Assembly: GCA_030549955.1 (NCBI GenBank)
Contig: JAUQQI010000148.1
Location: 1 to 5,108 of the forward strand
Length of the DNA: 5,108 bases
DNA from: Chloroflexota bacterium
GTDB lineage: Bacteria > Chloroflexota > Dehalococcoidia > JAUQQI01
Direction of reading: 5' to 3'
Shown here one piece after another: positions 1-5,108 of this stretch; position 1 is the stretch's first letter; each line of letters opens with the position of its first letter. Under the pieces are notes generated by a model that saw only the letters and a list, made by a program, of their open reading frames with translations, was not told the DNA's origin and did not search any database. A program made the translations under genes and the position numbers.

Positions 1-2185
1 CCCGCCGGCTCCCGCCGCCGACCGCCGGGAGGAGCCGGGCCAGAAGCGAGCTGGCTACCACCAGGCTCACGCTCAGGGCCATGGCGGCCATAGCCCAGAC
101 CGGCGTTATCTGGCCGGTCTGGGCGGCCAGGAGGCCCGCCCCATTGAAGGCCAGGGCAAAGGCAACGTTCCGAACCGTCAAAGCGTAACTCCGACCGGCA
201 AGCGCCAGGGCGTCCACCACCCGGCTTAGCCGGTCGCTGACGATGACAATATCGGCGGCTTCGAGGGTTACGTCGGGGCCGGTTCCCAGGGCAACCCCGA
301 CATCGGCCTGCATCAGGGCCGGGGCGTCGTTAATGCCGTCGCCTACCACCGCCACCCGCCGGCCGGCCCGCTGAAGCTCCCGAATGGCCTCTGCCTTTTC
401 GCCTGGCAACATTCGGCCCCGGACCTGCTCAATGCCCAGGGCGGCCGCGATGCTCCGGGCGAGCCGCTCGTCGTCACCGGTGAGCAAAACCGGCGTAATT
501 CCCCGCCTTTTAATGGCCCGAACCACTTCCGCCGCGTCCTGCTTGAGTTGATCGGCCAGGCCGATGACCCCGGCGGCCATTCCGTCAATGGCGACCAGGG
601 TCGCGGTTTGCCCCCGGACCTCAACCTTCTCGACCAGGGGCCTGAGTCCGGCCGGGTCGACCCCTGCCTGCGCCAGCAGCCGGGCATTGCCGACCAGGAC
701 CTGACGCCCCTCGAGGCTGGCCCGGACACCAAGGCCGGCTTCGGCCCTGAAATCAACAGGGGCTGGGGGTTCCAGGCCCCGGGCCCGCCCGAGCGGGTGT
801 TCGGAAAGCAGCTCGGCTCCGGCCGCCAGCCGGAGAAGTTCATCCGGGCTCAGGTTGACGGCTTCCACGGTTGCAACCGCCGGCCTGCCGGCGGTAAGGG
901 TGCCGGTTTTATCGAAGACCACGGTATCCACGGCCCGGAAGAGCTGGAAAGCCTCCGGCGAGCGGAGCAGGATGCCCCGGGCCGCGGCCTCGCCGCTCGC
1001 CCGGATGATGGCCAGGGGCGTCGCCATGCCGAGGGCGCACGGGTAGCCCATAATCAGGGCCCCAAGGGCGGCAGAGGCCGCCCGGACAAAGTCGGGCTGT
1101 CCGGCGGCCAGCAGGGGGCCGACCACCCAGGCGGTAAAGCCGAGGGCGGCTGCCCCGAACACGGTCGGGACGTAGGCCAGCAGGACCCGGTCCACCAGCC
1201 GCAGGACCCCTGGCTTGAGGGCCCGGGCCTCGGCCACCTGGTGGGCCACGGTCCGGAGGAAGGTTTCTTCGCCGACCCGGGTCACTTCAACGACCGCGCC
1301 CCCGGACAGATTGAGGGAGCCGCCGATGACCCGGTCGCCCGGGAGTTTGTCAATGGGCCAGGGCTCACCGGTGACCAGACTTTCGTCGACGGTCAGCGCC
1401 CCCTCGACAACCCGGCCGTCGGTGGGAACCCGTTCCCCGGGCCGAACCCGAATCCGGTCGCCGACCCGGAGCCGGTCCACCGGCACCTCTTCCTCGGTCC
1501 CCTCCGGACCGAGACGGCGGGCCGCCGGCGGAATGAGGCTCAGGAGCCGCCGGACCGACTGCGAGGCCCGGACGTGGACGCTGACGGAGGCATAGCCCCC
1601 GATCAGGTGAAAGGCGAGGACGAAAACCGTGGCCCCGAAGAACTCCCCGGCCGGAAAAACCGGAGCCACGAGGCCGGCCAGGCCACCCGTAAGGCCGGCC
1701 AGGGCCGAGGCCGAAACCAGGACGTCCTGATTAAGAATTCCGCGGCGGAGGGACTGCCAGCCATTCCGGAAGATGATGAACCGGGCCGGTCCGAACACGG
1801 TGTAGAGACCGAGGCCGGCCATGGCGACCATCCCCGCCGGGGTTGGACCCCAGAGTCGGGCGGCCAGCATCAGGGCGGAAGCCAGTCCCAGGAGGACCCC
1901 GGCCTGGAAAGCCTTGCGCCGGGCCTGGGCCAGCTCCCGTTCCTCAGCCGCCAGGACTGCCCGCTCATCGGGCTCCCGGGGCTCGAAGCCGATGGCCTCA
2001 AGGGCCTCCCGGATCCGAGCCGGGCTCACCCGGTCGGGGTCGTAGGCCACCAGGGCTTCCTGGTGGGCGATGCTTACGCTGACCGATTCGACGCCCGGCA
2101 ACTGGCCCACGGCCTTCTCAATCGACCTGACACACAGCGAGCAGTGCATCCCGCCGAGTTTAAGGTGGAGCTTGCCAGCAACCAT
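1..2185 (-). CDS. Heavy-metal translocating P1B-type ATPase with a YPC ion-binding motif (3' end off window)
   Basis: This is an inner-membrane pump that uses ATP to move a soft metal ion, probably Cu(I) or a related ion, out of the cytoplasm. The visible 728 residues are close to full length for the family. An HMA metal-binding domain spans about residues 5-70 with GMHCSLC at 12-18. Hydrophobic segments follow at about 93-111, 117-139, 155-177, 182-200, 335-356, 366-391, 672-690 and 693-716. The actuator TGE is at 272-274, the phosphorylated Asp at 425 (DKTGT), the HP motif at 463-464, TGDD at 569-572 and GDGIND at 615-620. The transmembrane motif is YPC (381-383), where copper pumps have CPC. 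The last two helices carry FN (680-681) and MALSV (702-706), where copper pumps have YN and MxxSS. Metal specificity is therefore uncertain. The ATG at 2183-2185 has a strong upstream GGGAGGG. The gene is divergent from the SDR and starts behind a MerR-type promoter. Confidence 0.95.
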   Translation of the reverse strand, partial: MVAGKLHLKLGGMHCSLCVRSIEKAVGQLPGVESVSVSIAHQEALVAYDPDRVSPARIREALEAIGFEPREPDERAVLAAEERELAQARRKAFQAGVLLGLASALMLAARLWGPTPAGMVAMAGLGLYTVFGPARFIIFRNGWQSLRRGILNQDVLVSASALAGLTGGLAGLVAPVFPAGEFFGATVFVLAFHLIGGYASVSVHVRASQSVRRLLSLIPPAARRLGPEGTEEEVPVDRLRVGDRIRVRPGERVPTDGRVVEGALTVDESLVTGEPWPIDKLPGDRVIGGSLNLSGGAVVEVTRVGEETFLRTVAHQVAEARALKPGVLRLVDRVLLAYVPTVFGAAALGFTAWVVGPLLAAGQPDFVRAASAALGALIMGYPCALGMATPLAIIRASGEAAARGILLRSPEAFQLFRAVDTVVFDKTGTLTAGRPAVATVEAVNLSPDELLRLAAGAELLSEHPLGRARGLEPPAPVDFRAEAGLGVRASLEGRQVLVGNARLLAQAGVDPAGLRPLVEKVEVRGQTATLVAIDGMAAGVIGLADQLKQDAAEVVRAIKRRGITPVLLTGDDERLARSIAAALGIEQVRGRMLPGEKAEAIRELQRAGRRVAVVGDGINDAPALMQADVGVALGTGPDVTLEAADIVIVSDRLSRVVDALALAGRSYALTVRNVAFALAFNGAGLLAAQTGQITPVWAMAAMALSVSLVVASSLLARLLPAVGGGSRR

Positions 2186-2190
2186 ATTTT

Positions 2191-2200
2191 TATCCCTCCC
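2191..2200 (-). promoter_or_regulatory. Ribosome binding site of the P1B ATPase
   Basis: Read on the minus strand, GGGAGGG lies 8 nt before the ATG at 2185, followed by an A/T-rich spacer (ATAAAAAT). This is close to an ideal Shine-Dalgarno site and fixes the start just ahead of the HMA domain. Confidence 0.85.
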
Positions 2201-2207
2201 GACTTCC

Positions 2208-2239
2208 AGGTTAAACGTTCCAGTTAACTGGAAGGTCAA
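2208..2239 (-). promoter_or_regulatory. MerR/CueR-like metal-responsive promoter of the ATPase
   Basis: On the minus strand a -35 hexamer TTGACC (2239-2234) is followed by TTCCAGTTAACTGGAA and then CGTTTAACCT. If TAACCT (2213-2208) is the -10, the spacer is 20 bp; TTAACC would give 19 bp. Overlong 19-20 bp spacers holding a dyad are the hallmark of promoters activated by MerR-family regulators through DNA distortion. As I recall it, the E. coli copA promoter bound by CueR has the same order of elements: TTGACCTTCC, then GGAA, then GTTTAACC. Transcription would start near 2201, leaving a short leader that holds the SD. The regulator gene is not in this window. Assignment to CueR rather than another MerR relative is inference. 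Confidence 0.72.
2218..2233. promoter_or_regulatory. Perfect 16-bp palindromic operator TTCCAGTTAACTGGAA
   Basis: TTCCAGTTAACTGGAA is its own reverse complement over all 16 bases, centred between 2225 and 2226. It sits entirely between the -35 and -10 elements of the ATPase promoter, where dimeric MerR-family regulators bind. A third TTCCAG half-site lies at 2204-2209, on the far side of the -10. Confidence 0.75.
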
Positions 2240-2259
2240 GGCCGGGTGTCGCCGGCCTT
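2238..2259. repeat. Inverted repeat, 8-bp arms, in the divergent promoter region
   Basis: AAGGCCGG (2238-2245) and CCGGCCTT (2252-2259) are perfect inverted arms with a 6-nt centre. The repeat lies between the ATPase -35 and the plus-strand TATAAT, covering the place where a -35 for the SDR gene should be. It may be an operator for the SDR promoter. Chance is also plausible, because GGCC/CCGG runs are very common in this DNA. Confidence 0.4.
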
Positions 2260-2266
2260 CCGGGTT

Positions 2267-2272
2267 TATAAT
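2267..2272 (+). promoter_or_regulatory. Consensus -10 element (TATAAT) for the SDR operon
   Basis: A perfect TATAAT stands out in otherwise very GC-rich DNA, 7 bp before the GTG at 2280. No good -35 is visible: the hexamer at 17-bp spacing is GGGTGT. The expected transcription start falls at or next to the GTG, which implies a leaderless or nearly leaderless mRNA. Confidence 0.6.
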
Positions 2273-2279
2273 CACTGCG

Positions 2280-3101
2280 GTGGAACGGCAGGTCGCACTT
2301 GTAACCGGCGCCAGCAGTGGCATCGGCTGGGCCACGGCCCGGGCCCTGGCCGCTGGCGGTTTCCGGGTGGCCGTAACGGCCCGACGTCAGCACCGCCTTG
2401 ACCGGCTCCTGGCCGAGATTGTCGAGACCGGCGCCGAGGCGGCGGCCTTCCCGGCCGACCTGGGCCGACCGGAGGACCGGGAGCGGCTGGTCGCCGCCGT
2501 CCGCCGGCACTGGGGCCGCATCGATCTGCTCGTAAATAATGCCGGCTTCGGCCACTACGGACCGACCGCCGAGATCCCCTGGGACCTGGCCGACCGGATG
2601 CTGGCCGTCAACATCGAGGCGGTTGTCCACCTGACCCGGCTGGTTCTGCCCGAGATGCTGGCCCGCAACTCCGGGCATATTATCAATGTTGCCTCGGTCG
2701 CCGGCGACCTGGTGGTACCTCCGTCAGTCCTTTATTCGGCCACGAAGGCCTTTGTCCAGGCGTTCAGCGAGGGCCTCGACCGGGAGCTCCGGGGTACCGG
2801 GGTCCGGGTCTCGGTCGTGAATCCAGGGCCAGTCCGGACCGAGTTTGCCCGGGTCTCGGCCGGCCTTTCGGCAGAGGCCCCCGCCGAGCTGGAGCAGGGC
2901 ATTCCGCCGGAGCAGGTCGCGGCCGTCATCGTCAGTCTCCTCCGGCGGCCGAGAAAGCGGGCCTACGTGCCCTGGTACTGGGGGGCGGCCCCATGGGTTG
3001 CCCTGCTGTTCGGCTGGGCCATTGACCGCCTTTTCTGGGTGTGGGAGCGCTACCGGCTCAAGCCGGTTCGCGAGATAGGCCGGCCGGAGCGGCCGGCCTG
3101 A
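2280..3101 (+). CDS. Classical short-chain dehydrogenase/reductase (SDR)
   Basis: This is an NAD(P)-dependent oxidoreductase of 273 residues with a Rossmann fold. The cofactor motif TGASSGIG is at residues 9-16, NNAG at 86-89, the helix Asn at 111, the catalytic Ser at 139, Tyr at 152 and Lys at 156 (YSATK), and PGPVRTEF follows. Arg35-Arg36 after the second strand suggests NADP(H) preference. Beyond the usual catalytic domain there is a Trp/Tyr-rich hydrophobic stretch at about 230-255 and then a basic tail, a possible membrane-association segment. The GTG at 2280 is preferred because it places the first beta strand exactly at the N-terminus, as in the family, and because TATAAT lies 7 bp upstream. 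No SD is present. The reading frame is open further upstream, but that part covers the promoter region and is not protein-like. The substrate cannot be read from the sequence. It is first in a likely operon with the amidohydrolase and ASCH genes. Confidence 0.93.
   Translation: MERQVALVTGASSGIGWATARALAAGGFRVAVTARRQHRLDRLLAEIVETGAEAAAFPADLGRPEDRERLVAAVRRHWGRIDLLVNNAGFGHYGPTAEIPWDLADRMLAVNIEAVVHLTRLVLPEMLARNSGHIINVASVAGDLVVPPSVLYSATKAFVQAFSEGLDRELRGTGVRVSVVNPGPVRTEFARVSAGLSAEAPAELEQGIPPEQVAAVIVSLLRRPRKRAYVPWYWGAAPWVALLFGWAIDRLFWVWERYRLKPVREIGRPERPA
3077..3099 (+). repeat. 9-bp inverted repeat (hairpin) at the SDR stop codon
   Basis: AGGCCGGCC (3077-3085) and GGCCGGCCT (3091-3099) are perfect inverted arms around a 5-nt loop, GGAGC. 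The second arm runs into the TGA stop at 3099-3101. No T-tract follows, so it is not a standard intrinsic terminator. In RNA it would form a very stable stem just upstream of the next gene's SD and might stabilise the message or tune coupling between the two genes. Confidence 0.5.
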
Positions 3102-3112
3102 GTCAGACCAGC

Positions 3113-3118
3113 GGGAGG
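3113..3118 (+). promoter_or_regulatory. Shine-Dalgarno GGGAGG upstream of the amidohydrolase
   Basis: GGGAGG is a strong SD in the 43-bp gap after the SDR. It ends only 2 nt before an in-frame CTG (3121) but 26 nt before the first ATG (3145). Its distance from the ATG is the main reason to doubt that start. Confidence 0.55.
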
Positions 3119-3144
3119 TTCTGAACAGGGTTCTTGCGATTGAC

Positions 3145-3975
3145 ATGCACGTCCACGTCCCGCAGGAGCCGGGGGTGCCCGAGGGCAAACTGGCCGAGCA
3201 GATGCGGCGCTACTTCCGGGCGCCGGCTCCGCCAACCGTCGAGGAGATGGCCGCCCTTTACGAGCGGCTTGACCTGCTCGGGGTGGTCTTCACCATTGAC
3301 GACGAGACGGTGTCGGGCGAAAAGCCCCCGAGCAACGACTGGGTCGCCGAAATTGTCCGCCGCTGGCCGAACCGGTTCATCGGGTTCGTCACGGTCGACC
3401 CCTGGAAGGGCAAGCTCGCCCTCCGGGAGCTGGAGCGGGGCGTGAAAGAGCTCGGCCTGCGGGGGCTGAAGCTCCACCCGGCCATTCAGGCATTCGAGCC
3501 GAACGACCGCCGGTTCTATCCCCTCTATGAGAAGTGTGTCGAGCTGGGGATTCCGGTTCTCTTTCACTCAGGGTTTGGGGCGACGGGGGCAGGCCTGCCG
3601 GGCGGGGCCGGTATAAAGCTCAAGTACTGCGCCCCCATCCCGTACTATGACGACGTCGCGGCCGACCTCCCTGACCTCACCATCATCCTGGCCCACCCGG
3701 CCTGGCCGTGGGTGGAGGAGCAGATTGCGGTGGCCCTCCACAAGGGCAACGTCTATATCGACCTTTCGGGCTGGGCGCCCCGCTACATCCCCGAGACCCT
3801 GATTCGCGAGGCCAACACCCGCCTCCAGGACAAAATAATGTTTGGCTCCGATTACCCGTTCATTTCGCCCGAACGCTGGCTTCGGGAGTTCGAACAGCTG
3901 CCGATCAAAGATGACGTCCGGCCGAAGATTCTGAAAGAAAACGCCAAACGGGCTCTCAAACTGGATAACGTCTGA
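3145..3975 (+). CDS. Amidohydrolase-2 family metal-dependent hydrolase or decarboxylase
   Basis: This is a TIM-barrel metalloenzyme of the PF04909 type, whose members hydrolyse, hydrate or decarboxylate ring or carboxylate substrates. Numbered from the ATG (276 residues), the metal-site HxH is His2 and His4. Further conserved-looking positions are LKLHP (His111), LFHSG (His141), LAHPAWPW (His184) and GSDYP (Asp236). Together these form the typical set of metal and catalytic ligands on successive barrel strands. No signal peptide is seen, so it is probably cytoplasmic. With the ATG start, the first beta strand that normally precedes HxH is missing. The in-frame upstream codons (RVLAID before MHVHV) supply it, so the real start may be CTG at 3121 or ATT at 3139; a TAG at 3076 limits the choices. 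The substrate is unknown. It lies 43 bp after the SDR and 4 bp before the ASCH gene. Confidence 0.92.
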   Translation: MHVHVPQEPGVPEGKLAEQMRRYFRAPAPPTVEEMAALYERLDLLGVVFTIDDETVSGEKPPSNDWVAEIVRRWPNRFIGFVTVDPWKGKLALRELERGVKELGLRGLKLHPAIQAFEPNDRRFYPLYEKCVELGIPVLFHSGFGATGAGLPGGAGIKLKYCAPIPYYDDVAADLPDLTIILAHPAWPWVEEQIAVALHKGNVYIDLSGWAPRYIPETLIREANTRLQDKIMFGSDYPFISPERWLREFEQLPIKDDVRPKILKENAKRALKLDNV

Positions 3976-3979
3976 GACG

Positions 3980-4375
3980 GTGGCTGACCGGGAGGCAATC
4001 AAGATTCCGGCCCGTTCCCTGGTCGTCCGGGAGCCCTGGGCAAGTCTAATCGTCGGCGGGCGCAAGACCTGGGAGATTCGGCGCTACCCAACCCGGATCC
4101 GGGGCCGCATCGGCATCGTCAGCCGGGGCCGCCTCATCGGGGCGGTTCGAATTGTGGAGGTCCTGGGACCTTTTACGGCCGAGGAACTGGTTATCCACGT
4201 CGAAAAGCACCTGACCCCGGAAGAAATCCTGCGGGAATACGCCGGCGGGGCTCAGCTTTACGCCTGGGTTCTTCAAGAGCCGGAAGAGTTTCCGGAGCCG
4301 TTCCCGGTCGAACCGCCCCGCGGCCCCCGGACCTGGGTGACCGAAAGTCAGGTGAGGCGGGCCAGACCGCCGTAG
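3980..4375 (+). CDS. ASCH-domain (PUA-like) protein
   Basis: This is a small protein of 131 residues that is nearly all ASCH domain. Near the N-terminus it has the hallmark pattern of a hydrophobic strand, EPW (18-20), a hydrophobic helix, then GGRKTWEIR (26-34). A strand RGRIGIVSRG (41-50) follows, then YAWVL (94-98) and a closing TWV (118-120). ASCH domains share the PUA fold, and the family has been proposed to bind RNA or nucleotide-like ligands; some members are small hydrolases acting on modified nucleosides. The GTG start at 3980 lies 4 bp after the amidohydrolase stop with no convincing SD, so translation is probably coupled. The 3' end overlaps the convergent ABC ATPase gene by 28 bp. 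The specific function is unknown. Confidence 0.87.
   Translation: MADREAIKIPARSLVVREPWASLIVGGRKTWEIRRYPTRIRGRIGIVSRGRLIGAVRIVEVLGPFTAEELVIHVEKHLTPEEILREYAGGAQLYAWVLQEPEEFPEPFPVEPPRGPRTWVTESQVRRARPP
4348..4375. other. Convergent 3' overlap of the ASCH and ABC ATPase genes
   Basis: The ASCH stop (TAG 4373-4375) and the ABC ATPase stop (TGA on the minus strand, 4350-4348) cross, so the last 28 bp are coding on both strands in different frames. No bidirectional terminator with T-tracts is visible. The transcripts probably overlap at their 3' ends. Confidence 0.8.
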
Positions 4376-5108
4376 CCGACGAGCAGGGTGCGGTCGGGCC
4401 GAAGGGCCTCGAGGACCTCGGGTCGGTGGGTGGCGACGACCAAGGTGATACCCAGGCGCCGAACCAGGTCCCCAACTTTCCGGGCGACCCGTCGGGCCAG
4501 GGCCGGGTCCAGGTGGGCGCAGAACTCGTCGATCAGCAAGAGATTCGGCCGGCCAGCCAGCAGACAGGCCACATTGGCCCGCTCCCGCTGGCCGGTCGAA
4601 AGCTGGTTGAGCGTCGCCCGGAACAGCACGGCATCGCTCAGGCCGGCGGCGTTCAAAACCTCGATGGCCAGGGTCTCGTCGCCGGTCCGCCGGTAGACGG
4701 CCTCCAGAATCGAAAGCCTGCCAAAGTCGGGTTCCACCTCGCCCGGAAGGTACGCCTCGGGCCGGGCGTTCTCGGGCAGAATAACCCGACCGGAATCGGG
4801 CCGGTAACGCCAGCCCCGCCACTGGCTGGCCTGACCCCAGAGCAATCGGAGTACTGTCGTCTTCCCGGCACCCGAAGCCCCAACCAGGGCGACCACCTCG
4901 CCGGGCTCAATTCGGAGCCAGAGATTCCGAAGGACAAACTTCTGGATGAGCCGGCGTTCGACCCCGAACGACCGCAGGACCTCCTGGAGGGCCGGGGCCA
5001 GGTGCTCAAGACTGACCCAGCTCTGGTAAACCTTTGAGACGTTCTCGAACCGGATGGGTCCGGCAAGGGGTTCCGCCGGCCGATACCGGGGCCGGTAGAG
5101 CCGACCGC
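4348..5108 (-). CDS. Atypical ABC-class ATPase, C-terminal part (5' end off window)
   Basis: The frame is open to the right edge and gives 252 visible residues. Counted from the first complete codon (5106), there is a candidate A-loop Tyr at 27, a Walker A GASGAGKT at 76-83, an ABC signature LSTGQ at 169-173, a Walker B LLLIDE ending in Asp193-Glu194, a D-loop-like AHLD at 197-200 and a switch His at 227 (ATHRPE). Between Walker A and the signature the chain reads LPGEVEPDFG, with no obvious Q-loop glutamine. About 30 extra residues separate the A-loop from the strand leading to Walker A. No transmembrane segment is visible. It resembles ABC ATPase domains in soluble proteins more than transporter subunits, but the missing N-terminal part could change this. 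I recall similar cassettes fused to GNAT acetyltransferase domains, which cannot be tested here. A GTG at 4896 lies just before Walker A and is too late to be the true start. Confidence 0.9.
   Translation of the reverse strand, partial: GRLYRPRYRPAEPLAGPIRFENVSKVYQSWVSLEHLAPALQEVLRSFGVERRLIQKFVLRNLWLRIEPGEVVALVGASGAGKTTVLRLLWGQASQWRGWRYRPDSGRVILPENARPEAYLPGEVEPDFGRLSILEAVYRRTGDETLAIEVLNAAGLSDAVLFRATLNQLSTGQRERANVACLLAGRPNLLLIDEFCAHLDPALARRVARKVGDLVRRLGITLVVATHRPEVLEALRPDRTLLVGYGGLARLT

Noticed and set aside
343..843. Minus-strand open frame inside the ATPase
   Set aside because: It is a shifted frame of the same strand; the ATPase frame continues unbroken through it with DKTGT, HP and GDGIND motifs in order.
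548..2227. Long plus-strand open frame of 559 codons
   Set aside because: It is antisense to the P1B ATPase. Its translation is Gly/Pro/Arg/Asp-rich with no domain, while the opposite strand carries every P-type ATPase motif. Long antisense frames are expected at this GC content.
2211..2678. Minus-strand open frame opposite the start of the SDR gene
   Set aside because: Low-complexity Gly/Arg/Pro translation without motifs, antisense to the SDR cofactor-binding region.
3103..4065. Two minus-strand open frames opposite the amidohydrolase
   Set aside because: They mirror a well-supported coding frame and show no recognisable domain or ribosome binding site.
4376..4412. Possible weak hairpin (CCGAC with GTCGG) just past the ASCH stop as a terminator
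   Set aside because: The stem is short with a long loop and no T-tract, and it lies inside the ABC ATPase coding sequence.
4426..5037. Plus-strand open frame of 203 codons opposite the ABC ATPase
   Set aside because: The minus strand here has Walker A, signature, Walker B and switch His in the right order; the plus-strand product is Gly/Pro/Gln-rich and featureless.
1..5108. Many GGCC/CCGG-rich short repeats and small inverted repeats
   Set aside because: They follow from GC-rich codon choice (GCC, CGG, GGC) and occur throughout the genes. Only those at gene boundaries or in the promoter region were kept.
1..5108. CRISPR array, tRNA, rRNA, insertion sequence or phage signals
   Set aside because: No regularly spaced repeats, no cloverleaf-like segment, no transposase motifs and no terminal inverted repeats with target duplications were seen.

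Overview
This 5.1 kb window is GC-rich, gene-dense bacterial-type chromosomal DNA, roughly two-thirds G+C by eye, with GCC (Ala), CGG (Arg) and CTG/CTC (Leu) dominating the codons. It holds no tRNA, rRNA, CRISPR array or mobile element. The base composition, tight packing, Shine-Dalgarno (SD) sites at some genes and an apparently leaderless start at another suggest a high-GC, possibly thermophilic bacterium, for example of a deep Firmicutes or Chloroflexota type. The taxonomy is inference; no marker gene is present.

Left part (1-2185, minus strand): a nearly complete P1B-type heavy-metal translocating ATPase whose C-terminus runs off the left edge. It has an N-terminal GMHCSLC metal-binding domain and all the P-type catalytic motifs. 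Its transmembrane ion-binding motif is Tyr-Pro-Cys instead of the copper-type Cys-Pro-Cys.

Intergenic region (2186-2279): a divergent control region of 94 bp. On the minus strand it carries a close look-alike of a MerR/CueR-class metal-responsive promoter: TTGACC, a perfect 16-bp palindrome in an overlong spacer, then TAACCT. On the plus strand a perfect TATAAT lies 7 bp before the GTG start of the next gene.

Middle (2280-4375, plus strand): a likely three-gene operon of a classical short-chain dehydrogenase/reductase (SDR), an amidohydrolase-2 family TIM-barrel metalloenzyme, and a small ASCH-domain (PUA-like) protein. The last two are separated by 4 bp. No shared pathway is evident. The SDR and amidohydrolase are enzymes without an identifiable substrate, and the ASCH protein probably binds RNA or a nucleotide-like ligand.

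Right part (4348-5108, minus strand): the C-terminal part of a soluble-looking, atypical ABC-class ATPase, entering from the right edge. It converges on the ASCH gene and overlaps it tail to tail by 28 bp. The most noteworthy points are the CueR-like promoter in front of a YPC-type metal pump, and the unusual starts of the SDR (leaderless) and the amidohydrolase (no AUG at the expected place).
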